A DNA stretch of 64,000 bases from an uncultured Clostridia bacterium (GCA_934149305.1 CAKPEF010000002.1:84030-148029), one strand, 5' to 3'; numbered from the stretch's first letter, positions 18,511 through 28,891 are shown. Program-made: numbers and translations. Notes: generated by a model from the sequence alone, not told the origin.

Positions 18511-20496
18511 ATGAAAAAAGAACATTTTAAGCTAAAGGGAATACTTTTATATAACATATTTTTTATAATATCATCTATCGTATTTTATTATTTAATTCCA
18601 ATAATTTTAAATTATCCGCCAGATTCTATCAATAATGAATTTGAACGTGGAATTGATGACGGCATGTTATTTAATGTTCAATTTACGATGATTATTATTT
18701 CAGTAATGATAATCTTTAATATGTTTTTTGTATATCAAGTTTCAAAAGTTAGCAAATATAAAAAATATATAAATAAAGATGACGAATATAGCAAGAAGGC
18801 AATCGAAAAAATAAGAAAAAGATGTTTTACATCTCCATATAAGATATATGCGGTACATGCACTTGTTCCAAGTTTGGCAATTGGTTTTATTTTGTTTTTT
18901 ACAGGTGCTGAAATGGTACTTACATTAAGAGTTGTTTTGCTTATTTTTGCATTTACCCTAGTTTTGGCATTACTATCATACATATCAGCTAAAGAAATTT
19001 TCACAACCGTGTTAAAAGAAATAAAGAATCAAACAAAATATGAGAAAAAGATAAATATCGGATATAAGTGGAAAATATTCTTTTTGATTTATCCACTTAT
19101 GATGGCAACGATATTTTTATTTGCTTTTTCAACGAATTCTATGCTTGCCAGTGAAAGCGGAGATTTCATATACGAAAATTATAATTCACAAATGAATTTC
19201 ATAAATTTCGATGAAGCCAAGACACTTGACGAATATAAACAAAAGTTGCATGAAATAGCTAAACATTCGACTTTAGATGAATTATTTATAATAACCGAAG
19301 ATGAAGTGCTATATTCTGACAAGGAGAAAACGGGAATAGATAATTTCTTTAAAAGATATACATTTTACAATGCTAATGATGGAAGAACTTATGGATATTA
19401 TGCGTCTAAAATTCAAGGCGTTTGTAAAATTTATGAGATTAATGGTCAGAAAATAGCGGTTGGAATAATGTATAATACAGAAACAATAGAGTATGTTAAA
19501 ATAATTATATTTACAAGTATTGCGCTATTGCTTATGTGTGCGTTTTTTATGCAGTATTTTTCAAAAGATATTTGTGAACAGGTAATTATTGTTGCCAACA
19601 ATATGCAAAAAATTGCAAATGAAAAAACAATAGATTACGACCAGAAGATGCCAGTTTTGTCTAATGATGAAGTGGGCGATTTGGTAGTATCTTTTAATAA
19701 AATATTAGATTTAGAGAAAAAACATGCATTGCAAGTACAAAAAAATCAAGAAATAATTGTCGAGCAAGAAAGACTTTCTTCACTCGGACAAATGATAGGA
19801 GGGATAGCACATAATTTAAAAACCCCAATAATGTCTATATCTGGTGCTTCACAAGCATTAAGTGAATTGATAAATGAGTATGATATGTCAATATCTAATC
19901 CAGTGGTTACGAGTGAGGACCATCATGATATTGCAAAAGATATGAACGAGTGGAATGATAAGATTAAGGTTTATCTAGAATACATGGGTGAAATAATTGA
20001 TGCTGTAAAAGGACAAGCAGTTACGATGAATGCTTCAAATATAACCGAATTCACCATTGGAGAACTTGTAGCACGTGTTAAAATTTTAATGAAAGAGCAA
20101 TTGCTTCATAGAAATTGTACGTTGGATGTAAATATTAATCTAGATAAGAATGCAACAATTTATGGCGAAATCAGTGCACTTGTACAAGTTATAAACAACT
20201 TAGTTATAAATGCAATAGATGCTTACGAAGGAAAAACGGGAAAGATCAATTTAGATGTTTCGTGTGATGAAGACAAATATTATATTACTGTAGAAGATTA
20301 TGCAGGAGGAATTCCCAAATCAGTACAAGAAAAATTATTTAAAAAAATGATAACCACAAAAGGCAAAAATGGCACGGGCTTAGGCCTATATATGTGTTAT
20401 TCAACAATCAAAGGAAAATTTAATGGAGATATGTTTTTTGAAACTAAAGAAGGCATAGGAACAAAGTTCACGATTGTTTTAAATAAGAATAAGTAA
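18511..20496 (+). CDS. Multi-pass membrane sensor histidine kinase
   Basis: A 661-residue kinase. About five membrane helices lie in the first 215 residues, then an extracytoplasmic sensing segment of about 115 residues, another helix near 330-350 and a HAMP-like linker. The phospho-acceptor is H434 in GGIAHNLKTPIMSISG (lysine and asparagine in place of the common glutamate). The ATPase domain has the N-box VINNLVINAIDAY, DYAGGIP and the G-box GTGLGLY. It lies 17 bases upstream of the NRPS in one operon and faces the HD-GYP regulator, so it likely controls or responds to the NRPS product. Confidence 0.92.
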   Translation: MKKEHFKLKGILLYNIFFIISSIVFYYLIPIILNYPPDSINNEFERGIDDGMLFNVQFTMIIISVMIIFNMFFVYQVSKVSKYKKYINKDDEYSKKAIEKIRKRCFTSPYKIYAVHALVPSLAIGFILFFTGAEMVLTLRVVLLIFAFTLVLALLSYISAKEIFTTVLKEIKNQTKYEKKINIGYKWKIFFLIYPLMMATIFLFAFSTNSMLASESGDFIYENYNSQMNFINFDEAKTLDEYKQKLHEIAKHSTLDELFIITEDEVLYSDKEKTGIDNFFKRYTFYNANDGRTYGYYASKIQGVCKIYEINGQKIAVGIMYNTETIEYVKIIIFTSIALLLMCAFFMQYFSKDICEQVIIVANNMQKIANEKTIDYDQKMPVLSNDEVGDLVVSFNKILDLEKKHALQVQKNQEIIVEQERLSSLGQMIGGIAHNLKTPIMSISGASQALSELINEYDMSISNPVVTSEDHHDIAKDMNEWNDKIKVYLEYMGEIIDAVKGQAVTMNASNITEFTIGELVARVKILMKEQLLHRNCTLDVNINLDKNATIYGEISALVQVINNLVINAIDAYEGKTGKINLDVSCDEDKYYITVEDYAGGIPKSVQEKLFKKMITTKGKNGTGLGLYMCYSTIKGKFNGDMFFETKEGIGTKFTIVLNKNK

Positions 20497-20513
20497 TATA
20501 AGGGGGAAAAATT

Positions 20514-23500
20514 ATGTTTAGTTTAACAGAGCCACAAAAGAATGTAATTGAAACGGATCAATTTTTTAAAAACACTTCAATTTCAAATATTGGAGGTTAT
20601 TCGAGATTTTTAGACAGAGTAGATTTGGAACTAATGAAAAAAGCCATAAATAAATTAATCGAAAATGCAGATGGGCTAAGACTTAGGCTAAAAAATGATA
20701 ATGGTGAAATAAGTCAGTATATAGAGCCTTACAGAGAAGAAAAAATTGAGATTATTAAATTGGATGGAGAAAACCCTATGGTCCAAAGCGAGAAATGGAT
20801 GAGAAAACCATTTGGCTTTACATCTAAATTGTATGACTTTAAATTGGTTGAATTAGATGGCGAAGAAGGAATTTTCATAAAACTACATCATGCAATATCT
20901 GATGCATGGTCTATGGCAATTGTTTATTCGAAGGTTCTTATGTATTACGAGGCTTTGTTAAACGGAGAAGAAATACAAAATGATATACCTTCATATACTT
21001 TATTTTTAGAGAGTGAAAAAGAATATTTTAACTCAAAAAACTATGAAAGAGATGAAGAATATTGGAATGAAAAATATAATGAAAAACCAACTTTTGTTTC
21101 ACTTGCAAGTAAAAAAGGAGTAATAAGCGTAGCAGCTTCAAGAAAATCATTTATTATATCAAAAGAAGAAAAGAAAGTAATAGAAGACTTTTGCACAGAA
21201 AATGGGATTTCTATGGCAGTATTTTTTGAAGCAGTTGTTTCTTTGTATGCTTCGAGAACTAATAATGCTGATGATATTACACTTTGTACGATAGGTGTAA
21301 ATAGATCAGGAAAAACCGAAAAGAAAATAGTAGGTATGTTTAATAATATTTTACCAATGACAGTTAAAATTGATTGGAATTCGGATTTTAAAAATTTATG
21401 TAATAGCATTACAAAGGCACATTTTGAAATCTTTAGACATCAAAAATATCCGTACCAAAAAATAATGCATGCTATTAGCGAAAAACACGGAAGTTCTAAT
21501 ATTTATGATATAATGGTATCTTTTCAAAATGCAAAATATGATGAAAATATAAAAACAAAATACAAAACAGAATGGATTTTTAATGGTTGTGCAGAACTTA
21601 GCTTTATGATGAATATAGCTGATATGGAAGGTGCGGGCGTATTAGATGTAAATATAGATTATAAAGATGAAGCATTCACGGAAAATGAAATAGAGAAAAT
21701 ATATGCAAGACTTATGCATATAGTACAGCAAGTAATAAGGAAAAAAGAAATATCATTTAAAGATATAGAGGTTGTTACTGATGATGAGAAATTAGAAATA
21801 TTGAAAAAATTTAATGATACTAAAAAAGATTATCCAAAAGAAAAGAGAATATATGACTTTTTAGAAGAGAATGTTATGAAATTTCCTCAAAAAGATGCAT
21901 TATATTTTGAGGAAAATAAGATGTCATATTGTGAGTTTAATCAAAAAGTAAATTCACTTGCAAACTATATCATAAGCAAAAATGTAAAGCATAATTCAAT
22001 AATAGGAATTATGCAAGAACGTTCATTTGAAATGCTTATAAGTATTTATGCAGCATTAAAAGCTGGCTGTGCATATATGCCTATGGACCCACATTTTCCA
22101 AACGATAGAATAGAATTCATGTTAGAAGATAGTGAAGCACCTATTGTTCTTACTAATTCAAAATGGTTGGACAAGTTAACGATGGCAAAAGAATGCGTGG
22201 AAGTAGATAAGTTTGATTATGAAAAATATTCAAAAGAAAATCCTAAAATAGATGTATCTTCAAAAGATGTGGCATATGTAATTTATACATCAGGTTCTAC
22301 TGGAAAACCAAAAGGTGCGCAAATACAACATCATAGTGCAATAAACAGAATAAAATGGATGCATGAACATTATCCTCTTTTGAAAGATGATGTAATACTT
22401 CAAAAAACCCCATATACTTTTGATGTGTCAGTATGGGAACTATTTTGGTGGAGCATGTATGGCGGTAGCTTGAAAATACTTATACCAGAAGGACACAAGG
22501 ATCCATTAGAAATAATAAATGCAATAGAAGATAAAAATGTAACACATATGCATTTTGTACCATCTATGTTAATGGCATTTTTACAGTATATAAAAATAAA
22601 TAAGAATCAAATTTCAAGATTAAAAACATTAAAATATGTTTTTGCAAGTGGTGAGGCTCTTCAAAGTGAACACGTAAAAGATTTTTATAACTTGCTAGGT
22701 CAAAATGGAACAATACTTATAAATTTGTATGGACCAACTGAATGTACGGTTGATGTTTCGTGTTATGAATGTCCTAAAGAAAACATACCAAGTATAATTC
22801 CGATAGGCAAGCCTATTGATAACACACAACTTTTGATATTAGATAAAGCTAATAAATTGTTGCCAGTCGGTGTTGCAGGAGAACTTATAATAAGTGGTGT
22901 GTTAGTAGGAAAAGGATACATAAAAAGAGATGAACTAACAAACGAAAAATTTATAAAGAATGAATATTATGACTCTGAAAAAATGTATAAAACAGGTGAC
23001 TTAGCAAGATGGCTTCCTGATGGAAACATTGAATACTTAGGAAGAATAGATAATCAAATTAAAATTAGAGGTTTAAGAGTTGAACTTGGTGACATAGAAA
23101 ATACTATACTTAAATATGCTTCTATAGCTGAAACTGTTGTTACAGTGTTCGAAAACATGGGAGAAAAATACTTGTGTGCATACTTTACAGCAACCGAAGA
23201 AATAGCAATACCAAAACTAAAAGAAGAGCTATCAAAAGAATTACCGGACTATATGGTACCAACATATTATGTGCAATTGGACAAAATGCCATTAAATCAT
23301 AATGGAAAAATAGATAGAAAAGCTTTACCAAAGCCAGATACAAATATCGAAGAAAAATATATTGCACCTCAAAACGAGTTAGAAAAGAAATTACAAGAAT
23401 GTGCCGAAAGAGCTTTAAAGAGAAAAAATATAAGCGTTGAGAGTGATTTGCTTTTATCTGGTCTTACATCACTAGGAGTTATTGCATTAATCACAGAATT

Positions 23501-24725
23501 ATCTAACATGGGTATAGAGGTTAAAGTGCAAGACTTTTATAGAGGAAAGAGCATAAGAAAACTAGCCAATATCTTGTTAGGTGATGATAAAAAAGATGAA
23601 GATTATAAAGATGATGAAAATTATAAAGATATATCAGACATAAAAGATATAGTGGTAGAAACGAAGAATGATGGGGATATACTATTAACAGGTGTAACAG
23701 GATTTCTTGGAATTCATTTGCTAGAAGAACTATATAAAACAACAAATAGAAAAATTTATTGTATTATTAGAAAAAAAGAAAAATATGATGAATTCTTGAA
23801 AACATATACAAGTATTCCAAAAGAAAATGACAGGGTAATAACATTAAATGGTGATATAACTAATGAAAAATTAGGCTTGGATGATAATGTGTACGAGAAA
23901 TTGACACATGACGTTTCTATTGTAATTCATTCAGCTGCTAATGTTTCATACTTCTGTTCATTTGAGAAAGCAAGAGCAATTAATTACATTGGGACATGCA
24001 ATGTAATTGAGTTTGCTAAATTAAGTAATGCAAAATTACATCATATTTCAACGATGAGTGTTTCGGGAGATGTACTTACTAAGCAAACTATGGAATATCC
24101 AAATTTGACGGAAGATAAGTTATATATAGGACAACTATATAAAGAAAATGTTTATGCATATACAAAATATTTAGCTGAAAAAGAGGTTATAAAAAATATA
24201 AGAGAGAAGAAATTATCAGCATCAATATATCGTTTGCCAAACTTAACTTGGAGAATGAAAGATGGAAAGTTCCAAAAGAATTATGAAGAAAACGATTTAT
24301 ATATTTTGACAAAAGTAATGGCAAGAATGAATAAAATACCATTGGAAATAAAGAATGAAAATATTTTATTGGCACCAATAGATGATTTAGCAAGAGCAAT
24401 AGTATTACTAATAAATAAAAAGACTCAAAATGAGGTATATCATCTAGTTAGTTCATCAAGCCCAACAATAGAAGGATATATAAAAATGCTTACTGATGCG
24501 GAGACAGTACCAATTGCAGAAATGTACAAAATACTATTAGATAATTATCAAGATAAAGAAATGCAATTTGTATCGATGTATGTAAAAGGAATTTTAAATG
24601 ATGCAGAGAAAATGGTAGTACACGTACATTATGAAAAAACGGAAAAAGAGTTAGAAGAATTAGGATTTAAATGGGGAAAAATCGATAAAGAATACGTAGA
24701 AAAGATAAAACAAATAGGTAAATAA
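20514..24725 (+). CDS. Nonribosomal peptide synthetase, C-A(Ser)-T-R single module
   Basis: A 1403-residue synthetase. Condensation domain 1-430 with HHAISDA (H125, H126, D130). Adenylation domain about 442-940 with YTSGSTGKPKG, YGPTE, TGDLARW and the catalytic lysine in NGKIDRKAL. Carrier domain about 960-1030 with the phosphopantetheine serine S986 (GLTSLG). Reductase domain about 1055-1400 with TGVTGFLG and catalytic Y1214/K1218. Aligning to the GrsA pocket by hand gives DVWHFSLVDK, the EntF serine code. A starter condensation domain plus a reductase implies an N-acylated serine released as aldehyde or alcohol. No phosphopantetheinyl transferase is in the window. Confidence 0.93.
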   Translation: MFSLTEPQKNVIETDQFFKNTSISNIGGYSRFLDRVDLELMKKAINKLIENADGLRLRLKNDNGEISQYIEPYREEKIEIIKLDGENPMVQSEKWMRKPFGFTSKLYDFKLVELDGEEGIFIKLHHAISDAWSMAIVYSKVLMYYEALLNGEEIQNDIPSYTLFLESEKEYFNSKNYERDEEYWNEKYNEKPTFVSLASKKGVISVAASRKSFIISKEEKKVIEDFCTENGISMAVFFEAVVSLYASRTNNADDITLCTIGVNRSGKTEKKIVGMFNNILPMTVKIDWNSDFKNLCNSITKAHFEIFRHQKYPYQKIMHAISEKHGSSNIYDIMVSFQNAKYDENIKTKYKTEWIFNGCAELSFMMNIADMEGAGVLDVNIDYKDEAFTENEIEKIYARLMHIVQQVIRKKEISFKDIEVVTDDEKLEILKKFNDTKKDYPKEKRIYDFLEENVMKFPQKDALYFEENKMSYCEFNQKVNSLANYIISKNVKHNSIIGIMQERSFEMLISIYAALKAGCAYMPMDPHFPNDRIEFMLEDSEAPIVLTNSKWLDKLTMAKECVEVDKFDYEKYSKENPKIDVSSKDVAYVIYTSGSTGKPKGAQIQHHSAINRIKWMHEHYPLLKDDVILQKTPYTFDVSVWELFWWSMYGGSLKILIPEGHKDPLEIINAIEDKNVTHMHFVPSMLMAFLQYIKINKNQISRLKTLKYVFASGEALQSEHVKDFYNLLGQNGTILINLYGPTECTVDVSCYECPKENIPSIIPIGKPIDNTQLLILDKANKLLPVGVAGELIISGVLVGKGYIKRDELTNEKFIKNEYYDSEKMYKTGDLARWLPDGNIEYLGRIDNQIKIRGLRVELGDIENTILKYASIAETVVTVFENMGEKYLCAYFTATEEIAIPKLKEELSKELPDYMVPTYYVQLDKMPLNHNGKIDRKALPKPDTNIEEKYIAPQNELEKKLQECAERALKRKNISVESDLLLSGLTSLGVIALITELSNMGIEVKVQDFYRGKSIRKLANILLGDDKKDEDYKDDENYKDISDIKDIVVETKNDGDILLTGVTGFLGIHLLEELYKTTNRKIYCIIRKKEKYDEFLKTYTSIPKENDRVITLNGDITNEKLGLDDNVYEKLTHDVSIVIHSAANVSYFCSFEKARAINYIGTCNVIEFAKLSNAKLHHISTMSVSGDVLTKQTMEYPNLTEDKLYIGQLYKENVYAYTKYLAEKEVIKNIREKKLSASIYRLPNLTWRMKDGKFQKNYEENDLYILTKVMARMNKIPLEIKNENILLAPIDDLARAIVLLINKKTQNEVYHLVSSSSPTIEGYIKMLTDAETVPIAEMYKILLDNYQDKEMQFVSMYVKGILNDAEKMVVHVHYEKTEKELEELGFKWGKIDKEYVEKIKQIGK

Positions 24726-25008
24726 TAAAAAGAATCTTTTGTAAATCATTTAAAATAGTCGGAATAAAAAATAGAATCTAAATTGTTATTAAAAATAATA
24801 TGAATCATTTTAAATTAGCTAGTCTAATAAAGATGATACATATTAAAAGTATAACAGTGAGGATTCTATTTTTGTGTGAAAACAACATATTAATTCTCAT
24901 AAGCTACTAAAATGCTCTAAAAATGATTTTGCGTATTAAATGTTAAATAATAGGCCTGCAAGTATAAAACTAAGAAAAACGGCAAAAATTTACCTTAGGA
25001 GGTATATT
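24726..25008. other. Intergenic stretch between the NRPS and htrA genes
   Basis: Holds an inverted pair, AAAAATAGAATC (about 24767-24778) and GATTCTATTTTT (about 24862-24873), separated by about 80 AT-rich bases. It could terminate the NRPS transcript. No gene is seen. Confidence 0.4.
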
Positions 25009-26161
25009 ATGGAGTCGTATGGATATAGAGAAAGAAAAAATGGTAATTTTTTTAAGTATATACTAGTAATATTAGCTACAGCAGCAATAACTTTATACAT
25101 TAACAATGCTATGCAAAAAGCAAGTGAAATAGATGACTTTGCCAAGAGACTAAGTAGCAGTGGAGAAAACACGGTAAAAGAAGAAATAACAGAGTTTAGT
25201 GCTACTAAGACAAGCAATTATATCGAAAGAGCAATGCAAAGCACAGTTGGAATAGGGCTTATAAAACCTAGTGGCACAAGTGTTTTTGATTTGGATTTAG
25301 CTAGAAAATGGGGTCTTCGGAACTGGGATAATAGTATCAGAAAAAGGATATATATTAACAAATCAACATTTGGCACAAAAAGTTGGAGCTAAGATTGTCG
25401 TAACGCTAAACACGGGCAAATCAGTACAGGGAAAAATAGTTTGGGTGGAAGAAAACATAGACCTAAGCTTAATAAAAGTAGAAGAAAAAGGTTTGACACC
25501 TGCAATATTAGGCGATTCAAACGATATATTAGTTGGCGATGAGGTAATAGCAATCGGAAATCCGCTTGGAGCCGAATTTCAAGGAACGACAACAAAAGGC
25601 ATAGTAAGCGGTTTAGATAGAACAATAATGTTTGAAGAGAATAATGAAAAAGTATATATGGAAGGCTTAATTCAAACAGATGCAAGTATAAATCCAGGAA
25701 ACAGCGGTGGACCGCTAATAAATGCAAGGGGCGAAGTAATTGGAATAAACACAGTTAAAATCACATCAGCAGAGGGGATAGGTTTTGCTGTACCAATAAA
25801 CTTAATAAAGAATGTGATAAATTCTTATGTTTTAGAAGATAAATTCGATGAGGCATATTTAGGGCTTTATGCGTATGATAATGGAGCAATAAAATACATG
25901 GAAAATAAGAACAACTTTGAAAAAGGAATATATATCGTAAGCGTTGACAAAATAGGACCATGTGGAAAGGTGGGAGTAGCAAAAGGCGATATATTAACAA
26001 AAATTGATGGAAAGGAAATAAATAAGATGACAAAATTAAGAGAATATTTATATTCGAAAAAGCCAGGTGAAAAAGTTGTTTTAACACTTGAAAACTCAAG
26101 CTTAAAAGAAGTAGAAGTGGAACTTCGGAAAGAAAAAATAAAAGAGATGTTAAAAAGTTAA
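25009..26161 (+). CDS. htrA: HtrA/DegP-type serine protease with PDZ domain; +1 frame change at CGG
   Basis: A membrane-anchored quality-control protease of 383 residues once one base is skipped. Helix about 17-35; trypsin-like domain with H120 (TNQH), D151 (NIDLSL) and S232 (NPGNSGGPL); PDZ domain about 285-375. After codon 103 (CTT) the frame needs a +1 change at the CGG of 25318-25320. Read as GGA, the sequence continues GTGIIVSEKGYILTNQH, the conserved HtrA block. Both halves are otherwise intact, so this is not ordinary decay. A GGGG run just before CTT recalls the prfB frameshift site. AGGAGG supports the start. A second in-frame CGG lies at 26126. Confidence 0.88.
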
Positions 26162-26162
26162 A

Positions 26163-26189
26163 GGTATAGCAAAAACACTAGCTATACCC
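26163..26189. terminator. Terminator between htrA and tRNA-Arg
   Basis: Stem GGTATAGC / GCTATACC directly after the htrA stop codon. Confidence 0.7.
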
Positions 26190-26195
26190 TTAATA

Positions 26196-26272
<77 letters not shown>

Positions 26273-26282
26273 ATCACAAGTA

Positions 26283-26311
26283 TATTATACAATGATTTTT
26301 TAAAAAAGCAA
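26283..26311 (-). promoter_or_regulatory. Promoter of tRNA-Arg(ACG)
   Basis: On the minus strand TTGCTT, 17 bases, TATAAT, just upstream of the tRNA. Confidence 0.6.
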
Positions 26312-26330
26312 TAACTTAAATTAAAATCTA

Positions 26331-26359
26331 TTGAAAATTATCGAAATCTATACTATAAT
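26331..26359 (+). promoter_or_regulatory. Promoter of tRNA-Arg(CCT)
   Basis: TTGAAA (26331-26336), 17 bases, TATAAT (26354-26359), 11 bases before the tRNA. Confidence 0.75.
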
Positions 26360-26370
26360 TTGTTTGCAAT

Positions 26371-26447
26371 GCGTTCGTAGCTCAGTTGGATAGAGCGCTC
26401 CCCTCCTAAGGGAGAGGTCGGAGGTTCAATTCCCCTCGGACGCACCA
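26371..26447 (+). tRNA. tRNA-Arg (anticodon CCT)
   Basis: A 77-base cloverleaf with encoded CCA. Anticodon stem CTCCC/GGGAG encloses CTCCTAA, giving anticodon CCT (26405-26407), which reads AGG. With the divergent ACG tRNA this is a pair of arginine tRNAs; neither can read CGG by standard rules. Confidence 0.95.
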
Positions 26448-26486
26448 ATGACGTATCTGTTCGAACTAATGGAACAGAATTGATAC

Positions 26487-26521
26487 AAAATCAATCAGAA
26501 AATAAAATCTGGTTGATTTTT
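26487..26521 (+). terminator. Terminator after tRNA-Arg(CCT)
   Basis: Stem AAAATCAATCAG / CTGGTTGATTTT followed by T. Confidence 0.75.
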
Positions 26522-26576
26522 ACGAAAAAATATTGTGATTTGTGAACAAAGCAAACGAATACGAGGAGGAGTAAAA

Positions 26577-27491
26577 ATGAAAAATAATATAAAGGCGGTT
26601 GCTACCGCAAGCCTAGCTGGATTTATATTAGGAACAACATTGACTGTATCTGCTGGTACATGGATACAAGCATATAGAAATGACGAGATAAAAATAACTT
26701 TGAATGGAAAAGAACAAACATTTAGAGATGCTACAACAAATGAAATAGAGCTACCAATTACATATAATAATAGAACATATTTACCACTTAGAAGTTTAGC
26801 TACATTACTTGGAATAAGTGTGGATTATGATGCAAATACAAAAACAGCTATATTAGAAACTAAAAATGATGGAAAATTGCGCCCAGAGACTATAGGAGAA
26901 TTTTGCGATATAGAGGAAGAAAGTGGCTTAGTTTATTATGGACCGGATAAAAGTTTGTATGGCTTTGAAGATGAAATTGGCCCTGGATGCTCTGTGTGGT
27001 GTGCTGTACAGGATGGTGAAAGCAAAGCAAAGGCATCTTCAACATTAAAGCCTCAAGCTGGTTTTTCTTATGAAGCTTCAAATATAACAAATGACCTTAG
27101 AAAAAATGCGTGGGTAGAAGGTGCAGATGGCTATGGTATAGGCGAATATATAGAACTATCACAAAAGTATGTTGTAGCTGATAAGAACTATGGTATTGAT
27201 TTTATGAGCTTGTGTATAGTAAATGGATATGCAGAAAATAGTGAAAAATGGAAAAACAATAGTAGGGTAAAGGAACTAAAAATGTACTATAATGGAGAGT
27301 ATATTGCTAATATTGAATTAAAGGATACTATTAAGCCACAATATATAGACATAAGTTCATTTGGCTTACATGCTAAATCTGGCAAAGAAGCTAAATTTAA
27401 ATTTGAGATTGTTGATGTATATAAAGGTGAAAAATATGAGGATACTGCTATAACAGGCATCTGTTTCGATATTTATACACCTAATCACTAA
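26577..27491 (+). CDS. Secreted copper-amine-oxidase-N-domain protein with NADase-type glycan-binding-like domain
   Basis: A 304-residue exported protein. Signal peptide about 1-27 (ending TVSAG). Residues about 35-95 are a copper amine oxidase N-terminal-like domain (ITLNGKEQ... YNNRTYLPLRSLATLLGISVDYDANTKTAIL), a common cell-wall-associated module in Firmicutes with no oxidase activity. The C-terminal half (WVEGADGYGIGEYIELS, IVNGYAENSEKWKNNSRVKELKMYYNG) resembles discoidin-like NADase-type glycan-binding domains. A surface or wall-binding role is likely. GAGGAGGAG supports the start at 26577. Confidence 0.82.
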   Translation: MKNNIKAVATASLAGFILGTTLTVSAGTWIQAYRNDEIKITLNGKEQTFRDATTNEIELPITYNNRTYLPLRSLATLLGISVDYDANTKTAILETKNDGKLRPETIGEFCDIEEESGLVYYGPDKSLYGFEDEIGPGCSVWCAVQDGESKAKASSTLKPQAGFSYEASNITNDLRKNAWVEGADGYGIGEYIELSQKYVVADKNYGIDFMSLCIVNGYAENSEKWKNNSRVKELKMYYNGEYIANIELKDTIKPQYIDISSFGLHAKSGKEAKFKFEIVDVYKGEKYEDTAITGICFDIYTPNH

Positions 27492-27518
27492 TAATATAAA
27501 ATGTAATATTTCTATTAT

Positions 27519-27547
27519 AAAAACTAGGAGTGCGTTCCTAGTTTTTT
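27519..27547 (+). terminator. Terminator after the 26577 gene
   Basis: Stem AAAACTAGGA / TCCTAGTTTT with a run of T. Confidence 0.88.
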
Positions 27548-27581
27548 ATTGTGTTTAAAGCTGAACAGTAACTGATAGTTG

Positions 27582-27714
27582 GTTACTCTTCAGCTTTAAA
27601 AACTAGAAGTATATATAGAAGATAATTGTGCTTTGCAAAATGTAGCGGAGCACAGTGTGCTCCATAAAAATACTACTGTTCAGGATTGACCATAAATTAA
27701 GTCTGAACAGTAAC
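27582..27714. mobile_element. MITE-like element 1 carrying a GTAG hairpin
   Basis: Ends are inverted repeats: GTTACTCTTCAGCTTTAA (27582) and TTAAGTCTGAACAGTAAC (27697-27714). The centre holds the GTAG hairpin at 27641-27669. A further copy of the end sequence sits just outside in opposite orientation (27554-27572). No coding capacity. It fills most of the 27492-27795 gap. Confidence 0.7.
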
Positions 27715-27783
27715 GATAGCTGAGAAAAATTAAGTTGCAATTGTTTTAATACGGCAGATATGATAAAATCTCAACATAAGTGA

Positions 27784-28281
<498 letters not shown>

Positions 28282-28358
28282 ATTTGACAAATGCAAAATA
28301 ATGTGTTACCATATAAATACAATAAAAATGTTTGAAAATCCGATGTTCAAGCGTAATC

Positions 28359-28390
28359 GTATGTGTACTGTGAATGCACATACTTTTTTT
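28359..28390 (+). terminator. Terminator after tadA
   Basis: Stem GTATGTG / CACATAC followed by eight T. A TTGACA at 28284 without a well-placed -10 hints at a short separate transcript, but this is weak. Confidence 0.8.
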
Positions 28391-28447
28391 TGCTCAAAAA
28401 TAGAGTAGACCTGTGAAATCTACCCTATCGACTATGTAGTATTTACC

Positions 28448-28579
28448 TTAGTCTTTGTCTGTCTTGTCTTCATTTACTTTTTGGGTATCTTGCTGAATTT
28501 GTTGTTGTAATTGAAAGTTCTTTTCTTTTTCAGCAATTAGCATGTCAACTAAACGAAGAACGGTATCTCCGATCTTCAA
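28448..28579 (-). CDS. Small hypothetical protein, TTG start
   Basis: A 43-residue reading frame starting MKIGDTVLRLVDML and ending in a glutamine- and charge-rich tail (FQLQQQIQQDTQKVNEDKTDKD). The ribosome site GGGAGG lies 8 bases before the TTG, the main support. Codons are more GC-rich than the surroundings. Function unknown; it lies in the inserted segment between tadA and the SRP RNA. Confidence 0.5.
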   Translation of the reverse strand: MKIGDTVLRLVDMLIAEKEKNFQLQQQIQQDTQKVNEDKTDKD

Positions 28580-28708
28580 GACTATAACCTCCCTTCCGTC
28601 TTCAGTAAAGACTACCTTTTGACAAGAAAGGTTGGTGATATTCTACAATGATTTTGACTTAAATACAAGCGAACATTTTGAAATTCTTGATAAATATTTG
28701 CTTTCTTG

Positions 28709-28843
28709 GTTACTATTCGGCTTAAAAAATAAAAAGGCATGTATCGAATGCAATTATATTTTATAAAAATGTCGAGGAGCTTAGGTGTGCTCCATAAAAA
28801 ATTATAATTCAGCATTTGCTATAAATTAAGGTTGAATAATGAC
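28709..28843. mobile_element. MITE-like element 2 carrying a GTAG hairpin
   Basis: Ends GTTACTATTCGGCTTAA (28709) and TTAAGGTTGAATAATGAC (28826-28843) are inverted repeats. The centre has the variant hairpin TGTCGAGGAGC...GTGCTCCATAAAA at 28770-28799. The right half matches, in inverted orientation, the element at 30322-30453 over about 55 bases with few changes. Confidence 0.7.
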
Positions 28844-28891
28844 AATTTGTTAAGTTATGATTTTTTTAAAGAATAAAAAAAGTCGAAAAGT

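Noticed and set aside
20514..24725. Polyketide or siderophore cluster
   Set aside because: Despite the EntF-like serine code there are no isochorismate, dihydroxybenzoate or transport genes, and the reductase end differs from a siderophore thioes terase end.
25009..26161. htrA as a plain pseudogene
   Set aside because: Catalytic triad and PDZ domain are intact on the shifted frame and the only lesion is one base at CGG, matching five other genes.
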